Source: Pararhodobacter sp. CCB-MM2 (GTDB taxonomy: Bacteria; Pseudomonadota; Alphaproteobacteria; Rhodobacterales; Rhodobacteraceae). Taken from it: 64,000 nt of DNA. Position 1 is the first letter of the stretch; each line of letters begins with the position of its first letter. This document shows positions 53,180 to 60,781 of this stretch, one piece after another. The position numbers and the translations under genes are program-made. The stretch is from positions 1 to 64,000 of the forward strand of contig NZ_LRRR01000022.1 of the NCBI RefSeq assembly GCF_001691415.1, read 5' to 3'. The notes beneath the pieces were generated by a model, which made no database searches, had not been told where the DNA came from, and was given only the letters and a program-made list of their open reading frames with translations.

Positions 53180-55290
53180 GCCTGCCCCCAATAGGATTGC
53201 GGCCCCGTCCATGCCGGATCGACGCCGTCCAGCTTCAGTTTCCCGACCCGGTTGTTCGAGATCCCGCCGATATAGAGATGCCCTTTGTGTTCGCGCATCG
53301 AGGTCACCATCGGATGGCTCTCGCCGCCCAGATCCCAGAAGGTTTCCAAGACCTTGCCCGTCTCATCGAAGCGCAGCACGCAGCCGGTGTTGATGTTGGG
53401 GAACATCCATTCGTCGGGTGCGACGCGCTGCGCCATCCGCTGCCGGAAGCCCGGCATCCGGAGCGCGAGGTCGAAAGCGGGCGTGCGCATGCCGACCAAG
53501 GCCAGCCAATAGGTCCCGTCCGAGGCGCGGTTGATGTTATCGGGAAAGCCCGGCAGATCGGGGATCACCGCTTCGACCTGACCCTTCTTCGGACCGTCGA
53601 AATAATAGCGGCTGATGCGGCAGGCCCAGGTCTCGGCAAACAGGAACGACTGCCCGTCATGGGTCATGCAGATGCCGTTCGGGAAGACGAGGTTCTTCAG
53701 CACCGTGCGGGTGGATTTCGTGTTCGGATCGTAGCAGATGATCCGCCCGTTGCCGCGCGATTCAAGGCAATCGACCGGCCATTCATGCATATCGTAGCGG
53801 ATCGTCGCTTCGGAGAAATAGACCCGCCCATCGGGGGCCACATCGAGGTCGTCGGCGAGCCGGAGCCGGCTGTCGTCGATCACCGAGAACCACGAGCGGT
53901 TGGTCTCGTCCGTCAGCTTCTCGATCTGCCGGTCCTTGCCGACACGGTAGAGCCCCATCCCGCCGATGCACACCAGCAGCGCGCCATCCGGGGCGAAAGC
54001 CATGCCGAGGGGCCGCCCGCCGACATGGGCGAAGACCTCTTGGCGGGTGTAATCGGGGGCGAGGAAGCGGACGATATCGCCGGTGCGGTTGCCGACATAG
54101 ATATGGTCGTCCTCATCGAGGATCACATCCTCGGGCCCGTCGATGGCGCCCAGACCGATCGCCTCGACAGGCCGCAGCCGATCGTTCAGCGCATAGGGCG
54201 AGGCTTCGGTGGTCGGCGGGGCCTCGGGCAGGTCGGCCCAGGTCGGTGAGACATAGACCTTGGACAGAAGCTTGTGGCGGTTCTTCAGCCAGCGCATGTC
54301 GGCGGCGACCGCGACCAGCAGCACGACGCCCAAGAGGAGCGAGCTGCCGCCGCTGGTGACGCCCAGCCGGACGAGGCTGTTGATCAGGATCATCACGATG
54401 ACCGAGCCGATGATCGCCTTCGCCGCCGATCCGCGCCCGCCGCCGAGGCTGTTGCCCCCCAACACGGCCGCGGTCAGCGCGGCGATTTCCAGCCCGATGC
54501 CGATGTCCGCCCCCGCCGCGCCGAGGCGCGAGGCGAAGAGGAAGCCGGACAGGGCGGCGAGCGCGCCGGAGGTCACATAGGTCAGGCAGATCACCCGGCG
54601 CACCGGGATGCCGACATTATGCGCCGAGCGCCGCGAGCCGCCCACGGCCAGCACCTGCCAACCCAGCCGCGCGCGGCTCAGGGTCAGATGGACGATCAGG
54701 GCCACCACCAGCGCGACCACGACGCTGACGGGCAGGCTCAGGAACGACCCCTCGCCGAACCAATACCACAGGTCGGAATCCGGGAAGGCCGAGGCGATGG
54801 CGACGGCGTATTTCAGAAGCAGCATGTCGACCGCCGCGCGCACGATGATCAGCGTGACCAGCGTGGTCAGAAAGGCCCTGAGCCGCAGGTAGCCCACGAG
54901 CAACCCGTTCACGAGGCCCACCGCCGCGCCGCAGGCGACGGTCAGCAGCATCACCACGGGGACCGGCAATTCGACCAAGCCGATCAGCGCCAGCGCGACG
55001 ATGTTGCCCAAGGCGAAGATCGAGCCGACGCTCAGGTCGATCCCCCCCGCCGCCATGACTACGGTCAGCGCCAGCACGATGAGCCCGAACTCGCCCCATT
55101 GGCGGGCAAGGTTGGTCAGACTCGCTTGCCCGAAAAAGCCGGGGATCAGCGCGCCGAAGACGGCGACGACGAGGATCAGGATCAGCATCGGCAGGGCGTT
55201 GTCGACCCAGCGCTTGGACAGGATCTCGCCCAAGAGGTGATCGGGGATCAGCCGGTAGCGCGCGCGGATCAGGCGGTCGGTGAAGGTCAT
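53176..55290 (-). CDS. ABC permease fused to a strictosidine-synthase-like beta-propeller
   Basis: This is a 704-aa fusion. Residues 30-335 are a BPD_transp_2 permease (RbsC/XylH type) with GGIDLSVGS (82-90), about nine hydrophobic segments and a conserved LGGNSLGGGRG block. After a short basic linker, residues about 370-704 form a strictosidine-synthase/SMP-30-like propeller with GPEDVILDEDDHIYVG, FPNGICMTHDG, SRYYFDGPKKG and PDLPGFPDNI. Rbs-type permeases have a cytoplasmic C-terminus, so the propeller should face the cytoplasm at the channel exit. This is not a frameshift artefact: one continuous frame with uniform codon use. Substrate unknown. Confidence 0.88.
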   Translation of the reverse strand: MTFTDRLIRARYRLIPDHLLGEILSKRWVDNALPMLILILVVAVFGALIPGFFGQASLTNLARQWGEFGLIVLALTVVMAAGGIDLSVGSIFALGNIVALALIGLVELPVPVVMLLTVACGAAVGLVNGLLVGYLRLRAFLTTLVTLIIVRAAVDMLLLKYAVAIASAFPDSDLWYWFGEGSFLSLPVSVVVALVVALIVHLTLSRARLGWQVLAVGGSRRSAHNVGIPVRRVICLTYVTSGALAALSGFLFASRLGAAGADIGIGLEIAALTAAVLGGNSLGGGRGSAAKAIIGSVIVMILINSLVRLGVTSGGSSLLLGVVLLVAVAADMRWLKNRHKLLSKVYVSPTWADLPEAPPTTEASPYALNDRLRPVEAIGLGAIDGPEDVILDEDDHIYVGNRTGDIVRFLAPDYTRQEVFAHVGGRPLGMAFAPDGALLVCIGGMGLYRVGKDRQIEKLTDETNRSWFSVIDDSRLRLADDLDVAPDGRVYFSEATIRYDMHEWPVDCLESRGNGRIICYDPNTKSTRTVLKNLVFPNGICMTHDGQSFLFAETWACRISRYYFDGPKKGQVEAVIPDLPGFPDNINRASDGTYWLALVGMRTPAFDLALRMPGFRQRMAQRVAPDEWMFPNINTGCVLRFDETGKVLETFWDLGGESHPMVTSMREHKGHLYIGGISNNRVGKLKLDGVDPAWTGPQSYWGQA

Positions 55291-55311
55291 GGGAAATCCT
55301 CAGGGGGTACA

Positions 55312-55337
55312 GACGGCGCGAGGTTGCCCGCGCCGTC
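55312..55337 (-). terminator. Intra-operon hairpin after the substrate-binding gene
   Basis: Perfect 9-bp arms (GACGGCGCG / CGCGCCGTC) with an 8-nt loop lie between the SBP stop and the permease-propeller start. There is no T-run. It is probably a partial terminator or mRNA stabiliser, as in the other ABC operon. Confidence 0.6.
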
Positions 55338-55364
55338 CTTGGCCTGTGATTAGTTGGGCCCGGC

Positions 55365-56357
55365 TCAGTTGGGCATGTCCCAGCAGGACGCGGCGGTCAT
55401 GGTGTCCCGGTTGAGGAACTGCAGCGGCGTGAACAGCGTCGAGCGGGTGGTGCCCGGCGCTTGTCCGTTCTGCAGCAGATGCTCGATCATCACCGCCATG
55501 TCGCGGGCCTGCGTCGGCACGTGGTAGACCACCACCTCCGAGAAACTGCCGTTCTCGATATTGTCGCAGGCCATCCGGCTGCCGCCGCCTTGGGTCAGCA
55601 GAAAGACGTCCTGCCCGCTCTCGCGGATCGCGGCGGCGGTGCCGATGTCCATGACGTCCCAGAAGCCGACAATGCCGCAAAGGTCGGGATGCTGCTGGAT
55701 CACCGTCGCGGCGATGGCGCGGGCGCGGGTCGAATCCCAATCGGCCGCCTGATTGGACACGAGCTGGATCTCGGGATGCGCATCGAGGACGTTCTGGATG
55801 CCCTGCATCTGGTAGACCGAAGCCGCCGCCGTCAGCACGCCCTGCGTGATCGCGATCTTGCCCGAGCCGCCATTCGCGGGCGAGCATTGCTCGGCCATGC
55901 GGTTGCCGATCGCCTCGCCCATGCCGACGTAATCCGCGCCGACGAAGACATCGGTCGAATAGCTCGAGCGCATGTTGACCTGCACGACATAGATCCCGGC
56001 CTGCTCGGCCCGGCGCAGGAGGCGGGCATAGGATTGCACATCGGGGTTATGCACGACGATGACGTCCGGATGCTCGTCGATCAGCGAGGTGATCGCCTGC
56101 GCGCCGGCATCGGTGCTCCAGTTCGGATCGCGGATCTCGAATTCCACGCCCAGGGGCTCCAGCGCCGAACGCAGGCCGGCGGCCCAACCCTCGGTCAGGT
56201 CGAAGCCCATGGCGACGGGCACATAGGCCACGCGGCGCCCGGCGAGGCTTTCGTAGAAGGGCGCGCGCGCCGGATCGTCGATCCCCTGCGCCAGCGCGCC
56301 GGTGACGGCCGTGGCAAGCCCGGCGGCGGCCAGAAGTAGCGGTTTGAACAGTCCCAT
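55365..56357 (-). CDS. ABC transporter substrate-binding protein (Peripla_BP_4 / ribose-xylose type)
   Basis: This periplasmic receptor is 330 aa with a signal peptide MGLFKPLLLAAAGLATAVTG ending at ALA. The type-I periplasmic fold is indicated by VAYVPVAMGFDLTEGWAAGL, DVIVVHNPD, GSGKIAITQG and a late ENGSFSEVVVYH. It is more like xylose/TMAO-receptor-type than sugar-specific proteins. It has two cysteines late in the mature protein (CDNIE and SCWDMPN) that could pair. It lies between the two permease genes. Confidence 0.88.
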   Translation of the reverse strand: MGLFKPLLLAAAGLATAVTGALAQGIDDPARAPFYESLAGRRVAYVPVAMGFDLTEGWAAGLRSALEPLGVEFEIRDPNWSTDAGAQAITSLIDEHPDVIVVHNPDVQSYARLLRRAEQAGIYVVQVNMRSSYSTDVFVGADYVGMGEAIGNRMAEQCSPANGGSGKIAITQGVLTAAASVYQMQGIQNVLDAHPEIQLVSNQAADWDSTRARAIAATVIQQHPDLCGIVGFWDVMDIGTAAAIRESGQDVFLLTQGGGSRMACDNIENGSFSEVVVYHVPTQARDMAVMIEHLLQNGQAPGTTRSTLFTPLQFLNRDTMTAASCWDMPN

Positions 56358-56384
56358 GGTTTCTCCTCCTCCCGTTGAAACCTG

Positions 56385-57359
56385 TCAGATGTCCCCTTGC
56401 TGAGCGGTCTGCTCGTCGCGGGGATTCAGGATCGTGTCGATCACGATCGCTGCCAGCAGAAGGCCACCCTTGATGACGTTCTGAAGCGTGTACTGGATGT
56501 CCATGATGGTCATGCCGTTGAGCAGCACGCCGATCAGCAGCGTGCCGACCACGACATTGCGGATGCCGCCCTTCCCGCCCGAGAGGCCGATGCCCCCCAG
56601 CACGACGACGAGGATCACGTCATAGACATAGGTCGACAGCGCCAGCCGCGTGTTCATGCTGTCCACGGAAGCCGCGGTAATCAGGCCCGCGAGGAAGCCG
56701 ATCCCCGAGGACAGCACATATTGCAGCACGATCACCGGGCGCACCGGGATGCCGGTGATCCGCGCGGCGGGCAGGTTGTCGCCCACGGCGCGCAAATAGC
56801 GGCCCGGAATGGCATAGCGCAGGAACAGATGGCCGATGAGGCAGGTGCCCGCGAACAGGAAGATCGGCAGCGGCACACCGAAGAGGTCGCTCTGGCCGAG
56901 GATCAGGATCGGCCGCGCGCCCTCGGGGATATAGGCGACGTCCATCGAGAACAGGAAATAGCGCCCGAAACCGTAGATCAGCGTGCCCATCGCCAAGGTC
57001 GCGAAGATCGCCGGGATCTCGGCATAGGCGACAAGCCAGCCGTTCAGCGCGCCGACCAGCAGGCTGAAGCCCAAGGCGACGGCCAAGGCCAGCGGCAGCG
57101 GCATGCCGCCCGAGACCAGCGTCAGCATCCACGCGACCGAGACCGCCATCAGCGCCACCAGCGACAGGTCGATCCCCCGCCCGATCACCACAAGGCCCAT
57201 CGCCACCCCGAGGATCCCGAGGATCGACACGCTGCGCAGAAGGTTCAGCACGTTCTGCGTTGTCAGGAAGCCCGGCAGCGCCAAGGCAAAGCCGAGGGCC
57301 AGCAGCACGGCCAGTGCAAAGACAATCTTCTCCTGTGTCAGGTTTGCACCCAATGGCAT
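56385..57359 (-). CDS. ABC transporter permease, RbsC/XylH type
   Basis: This is the second, unfused permease of the importer, 324 aa with about nine hydrophobic segments. Family motifs are VIGRGIDLSLVALMA and LGGIGLSGGKGG. The ATG at 57359 follows GGGAGGGA; the upstream open frame is glycine/proline-rich promoter DNA and was rejected. It is the first gene of the operon. An operator-like palindrome lies 116 nt upstream in the divergent promoter shared with the AraC gene. Confidence 0.9.
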   Translation of the reverse strand: MPLGANLTQEKIVFALAVLLALGFALALPGFLTTQNVLNLLRSVSILGILGVAMGLVVIGRGIDLSLVALMAVSVAWMLTLVSGGMPLPLALAVALGFSLLVGALNGWLVAYAEIPAIFATLAMGTLIYGFGRYFLFSMDVAYIPEGARPILILGQSDLFGVPLPIFLFAGTCLIGHLFLRYAIPGRYLRAVGDNLPAARITGIPVRPVIVLQYVLSSGIGFLAGLITAASVDSMNTRLALSTYVYDVILVVVLGGIGLSGGKGGIRNVVVGTLLIGVLLNGMTIMDIQYTLQNVIKGGLLLAAIVIDTILNPRDEQTAQQGDI

Positions 57360-57471
57360 CGCGTCCCTCCCCTGCCCGCCTCCCTGCGGATCGACGAAGC
57401 GTGGACCGCCGCCACTGGTGTTTCTTTCGCCGCCGCGCAGGGTTTTTTCACCAGCGCGCAATGGAGGCAGA

Positions 57472-57493
57472 AAACTGGACAAATGTTCAGCTT
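57472..57493. promoter_or_regulatory. Operator-like palindrome, copy 1
   Basis: The core CTGGACAAATGTTCAG (57475-57490) is an imperfect palindrome in the promoter between the divergent ABC operon and the AraC gene. It matches the copy at 59811-59832 at 19 of 22 positions, including flanks, and both are followed downstream by CTTGCGCC. Probable binding site of a shared TetR-type regulator. Confidence 0.7.
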
Positions 57494-57564
57494 GCGCCTA
57501 GGCTGACCCACCGGGAAGAGGCAGGCTTGGGAGAGCCGCCCACCCGGCAGGCTGGGAGGCGCCG

Positions 57565-58509
57565 ATGGACAAGGTATTCTCGACCGACGATTTCGCCCCC
57601 GCCGAGCGCTATGCCGCGTGGCGCGAAGCGATCTGCGATGTCTATGTGAATGTCGATGTGAAAGCCTCGGACCCCGCCCGTTACTGCGGCTTCATCCACG
57701 AGGCGCAATTCGGGGCGGTGTCGCTGACCGATATCCTGCTGTCCGAGCAGCGCATACGGCGCGGGCGCACGCATCTGTCGCGGTTGGACAAGGATTGCTA
57801 CTACGTCCAGCTGCTGCATCGCGGCGGGATCGAGGTTCACCAACGCGGCGCGCAGCATCATTCGACCGCCGCGCGAGGGGCGATCTTTCTGGCCTCCGAG
57901 GAATACGAGCTGCAGGGGCACGGCGAGGTGCGGTCGTTCTACCTCGAACTGCCGCGCGCCGAATTCGCGCAGCGGTTCTCGTCGAACCGTGTGCCGGTCT
58001 CGGCGCCGTTGAACACCGCGCAGGGGCTCGGCCGGATCGTCAGCGATTTCTGCGCGACCCTCGCCACCGAAAGCCCCCGTTTGCAAGGCCCGCAGCGCGA
58101 GGCGATGGGCGCGCAGGTCATGGACCTTCTGGCCATCGCCCTGCAAGCCGCCGAGGACGATGCGCCGATGGGCGAAGCCTCGGTCAAGGCGGCGCGGCTA
58201 CGCTCGGTCCAGCATTGGATCGAGGGGCATCTCGCCGATCCGGAACTGACGCTGGAGCGGGTAGCGGCGGCCAATGGCATGTCCCTGCGTTCCCTGCATC
58301 TGCTGTTCGAAGGGGGCGAGATGTCGGCCTCGGAATGGATCTGGCACCGGCGGCTGCAGCGGGCGCATGATTGCCTCGCGCGCGGTGAAGGCGGTACGAT
58401 CACCGGGGTCGCCTTTGACCACGGCTTCAACAGCTCGGCACATTTCTCGACGATGTTTCGGCGGCGCTTTGGCCTGTCCCCGCGCGACGTGGCCCGCAGG
58501 CGACATTGA
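57565..58509 (+). CDS. AraC-family transcriptional regulator (FeaR-like)
   Basis: This is a 314-aa regulator with an N-terminal AraC-binding-2-like effector domain and a C-terminal double HTH (about residues 214-314). The HTH includes LTLERVAAANGMSLRSLHLL and GVAFDHGFNSSAHFSTMFRRRFGLSPRDV, the AraC signature. It is divergent from the ABC/propeller operon, so it probably activates that operon on sensing its substrate (inference). The start at 57565 is the first ATG after the promoter. Confidence 0.9.
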   Translation: MDKVFSTDDFAPAERYAAWREAICDVYVNVDVKASDPARYCGFIHEAQFGAVSLTDILLSEQRIRRGRTHLSRLDKDCYYVQLLHRGGIEVHQRGAQHHSTAARGAIFLASEEYELQGHGEVRSFYLELPRAEFAQRFSSNRVPVSAPLNTAQGLGRIVSDFCATLATESPRLQGPQREAMGAQVMDLLAIALQAAEDDAPMGEASVKAARLRSVQHWIEGHLADPELTLERVAAANGMSLRSLHLLFEGGEMSASEWIWHRRLQRAHDCLARGEGGTITGVAFDHGFNSSAHFSTMFRRRFGLSPRDVARRRH

Positions 58510-59739
58510 TCAGGCGGGTTCGGGTCCCAGCAGCGCGGCGAAAGCCTGACGGGCCTCTCGCAACCGGTCCAGATCGCCCCCGGCGGCCACGGCGCGGATC
58601 AACATGCCGATGAATTGCGCCTGAACGCGCAGGGCGGTGCTCTCGGCCGGCGGCGGATTGGGCAGGCTGGCAAGGCGGCGACACCACGCCCGGTGCTGGT
58701 CCCTCTGCGCGGCAGCGACGACGCCCCGCAGCACCGGCGATTGCGCGGCGACGACCCAGACCGAATAGAAGCCGACGCTTTCGCGCGGGTGCTCCAATAC
58801 CTCGCGGAAGAACACGGCGGTGGTGAGGTCGAGCAGATTGGCCCGCGTGGTCACCGGCCCCCCTGCCCCGGCCAGCGCATCGCGGTAACGGGTCTTGGCG
58901 CGGGCGAAGAGGGTGCGTTGCGCGGCCTCGATCAGCGCGTCGATGCTGGCGAAGTGATGGGCGGGGCCGGATCGCGCGAGGCCCGCGCGCTCGGCCACGG
59001 CGCGGTAGCTGATGCCGGCGACACCGTCGTCGATCAGGATGGCGATGGCCGCGTCGATCACCCGTTGCCGCGCCGGGCTGGCCGCGTCGTCGAGCGGCGG
59101 GTCGGACGGCAGGCGGTCCAGAAGGGCCGAGAGGGTAGACTGGCCGGTGAGCAGGTCTTGCACCTCGGCCGGGGTCGGTTGCAGCGGATGCAGCAGGAAG
59201 GTCAGGCCGACCACCTGATCGACAGCGTCACGAGCCGCCTCGGCCTCGATCGTCGGGTCCAGATGGCGTGCAATCCGCAGCCAGAGGCGATCGGTTTCGG
59301 CGTACCAGGCGGCGACCGAATCCCGGCGTGCGGGGTCTCGACCGCCTTGCAGCATAATCTCGCACCACGCGAGCGACCGGATGCGCGCGCGCCCCAGCGC
59401 ATTGCCGGCAACCCGCTGCACGAGGTCGGGCAAGCCGCTGATCCCGGTCGCCTCCCCCGCCGCCAGCCGCGCATCGACCCGGTCGAAATCGGCGACATAG
59501 CCGTCGAGAAGCGCTTGCGAGGCGGCCTCGATCATCGCGCCCTTGGTGTCGAAGTGGTAGGTCGTCGCCGCCAGACTGACACCCGCTGCCTTGGCCACCG
59601 CGCGATGGGTGCAGCCCGCGGCGCCCTGCCCTGCCAGCACCTCGATCACGCCGGCGGTGATGCGCGCACGCGTCTCGGCCGCGCGCTTTTGCAGCGGGCG
59701 GGGCTTTGGGGCGTCACTGGGCTCGGCGGAGATATCCAT
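58510..59739 (-). CDS. Tandem TetR regulator: two TetR repeats in one polypeptide
   Basis: This 409-aa protein has two complete TetR-like halves. HTH1 lies near residues 41-64 (AGCTHRAVAKAAGVSLAATT then YHF) and HTH2 near 241-264 (AGISYRAVAERAGLARSGPA then HHF). The repeats are offset by exactly 200 residues. Each HTH is followed by a helical ligand-binding-like region. A single-chain pseudo-dimer able to bind a palindrome is a plausible consequence. I start it at the ATG at 59739, although no strong ribosome site is visible. It is divergent from the SDR-thiolase operon and converges on the AraC gene. Confidence 0.85.
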   Translation of the reverse strand: MDISAEPSDAPKPRPLQKRAAETRARITAGVIEVLAGQGAAGCTHRAVAKAAGVSLAATTYHFDTKGAMIEAASQALLDGYVADFDRVDARLAAGEATGISGLPDLVQRVAGNALGRARIRSLAWCEIMLQGGRDPARRDSVAAWYAETDRLWLRIARHLDPTIEAEAARDAVDQVVGLTFLLHPLQPTPAEVQDLLTGQSTLSALLDRLPSDPPLDDAASPARQRVIDAAIAILIDDGVAGISYRAVAERAGLARSGPAHHFASIDALIEAAQRTLFARAKTRYRDALAGAGGPVTTRANLLDLTTAVFFREVLEHPRESVGFYSVWVVAAQSPVLRGVVAAAQRDQHRAWCRRLASLPNPPPAESTALRVQAQFIGMLIRAVAAGGDLDRLREARQAFAALLGPEPA

Positions 59740-59810
59740 CTCGGTGTCGGCGATCCTTGGCGCGGGGGCGCACAAGGCCCCTCTCGCATCCTTTCCGACA
59801 GCCTGCAAGC

Positions 59811-59832
59811 AAACTGAACAAACGTACAGCTT
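59811..59832. promoter_or_regulatory. Operator-like palindrome, copy 2
   Basis: The core CTGAACAAACGTACAG (59814-59829) lies between the divergent tandem-TetR and SDR genes. The outer CTGxAC/GTxCAG arms are symmetric. It is nearly identical to the copy at 57472-57493. Probable autoregulatory operator of the tandem TetR protein. Confidence 0.72.
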
Positions 59833-59896
59833 TTTCTTGCGCCATGCTTCGGGCGCTGTTAAGCCCGATGCAAAGCCTTCAAGACAGGACGAGACG

Positions 59897-60781
59897 ATGA
59901 CGATTGATCTGAGCGGACGGGTAGCGCTGGTGACCGGCGCGGGCGCCGGGCTGGGGCGTGAGCACGCGCTTCTGCTAGCCGCGCGCGGCGCGAAGGTGGC
60001 GGTGAACGACCTCGGCGCCGACAATGCGCAGGCCGTCGCCGACGAGATCAACGCGTCGGGCGGGCAGGCGATGGCCGTCGCCGCCTCGGTCTCGGATTTC
60101 GAGGCCGTGCAGGGCATGGTCGGCAAGGTCATCGCGGAATGGGGGCGGCTCGATATCCTCGTGAACAACGCCGGCATCCTGCGCGACAAGACCTTCGCCA
60201 AGATGGACCTCGCGGATTTCCGGCTGGTCGTGGATGTGCATCTGATGGGCGCGGTGCATTGCTGCAAGGCCGCTTGGCCGCATATGCAGGCGCAGAACTA
60301 TGGGCGGATCGTGATGACGACCTCGTCGTCCGGGCTGTACGGCAACTTCGGCCAGTCGAATTACGGTGCCGCGAAAATGGCACTGGTCGGGCTGATGCAG
60401 ACCCTGTCGCTGGAGGGCGCGCGCAACGATATCCGCGTCAACTGCCTCGCGCCGACGGCGGCGACAGCGATGACCGGCGGCCTGCTGCCCGAGAAGGAGC
60501 TGGAGCTTCTGACCCCCGCCCGCGTCAGCCCCGCCGTTCTGGCGCTGGTGCGCGAGGATGCGCCGACGCGCACGATCCTCTGCGCCGGGGCGGGCTCGTT
60601 TGCGACCGCCAACGTGACGCTGACCCAGGGCCTGCGCCTGCCTGATGACGGCGCGCCCGAGGCGATCGTCGCGCATTGGGACCAGATCAGCGACCGCGCG
60701 GACGAAGCCGTCCCGGGGTCGGGGGAAGCTCAGGGAAGACAGGAGCTGGCACATGCCGGCTATGCACGAGGAGGCCTGTAA
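59897..60781 (+). CDS. SDR, hydroxyacyl-CoA dehydrogenase-like (MFE-2 N-domain type)
   Basis: This 294-aa NAD-dependent dehydrogenase has cofactor motif TGAGAGLG (13-20), the NNAG motif (90-93), and catalytic Y156 and K160 with serines at 143-145. The long C-terminus and the LGREHALLLAARGAKVAVNDLG start resemble the dehydrogenase part of peroxisomal multifunctional enzyme 2, which oxidises (3R)-hydroxyacyl-CoAs. The downstream MaoC hydratase fits this. The start at 59897 has an AGGA site 7 nt upstream. Its TAA overlaps the thiolase ATG by 1 nt (TAATG). Confidence 0.88.
   Translation: MTIDLSGRVALVTGAGAGLGREHALLLAARGAKVAVNDLGADNAQAVADEINASGGQAMAVAASVSDFEAVQGMVGKVIAEWGRLDILVNNAGILRDKTFAKMDLADFRLVVDVHLMGAVHCCKAAWPHMQAQNYGRIVMTTSSSGLYGNFGQSNYGAAKMALVGLMQTLSLEGARNDIRVNCLAPTAATAMTGGLLPEKELELLTPARVSPAVLALVREDAPTRTILCAGAGSFATANVTLTQGLRLPDDGAPEAIVAHWDQISDRADEAVPGSGEAQGRQELAHAGYARGGL

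Noticed and set aside
59740..60267. N-terminal extension of the tandem TetR frame
   Set aside because: It runs through the divergent promoter and antisense to the SDR gene. The first TetR repeat starts after the ATG at 59739.
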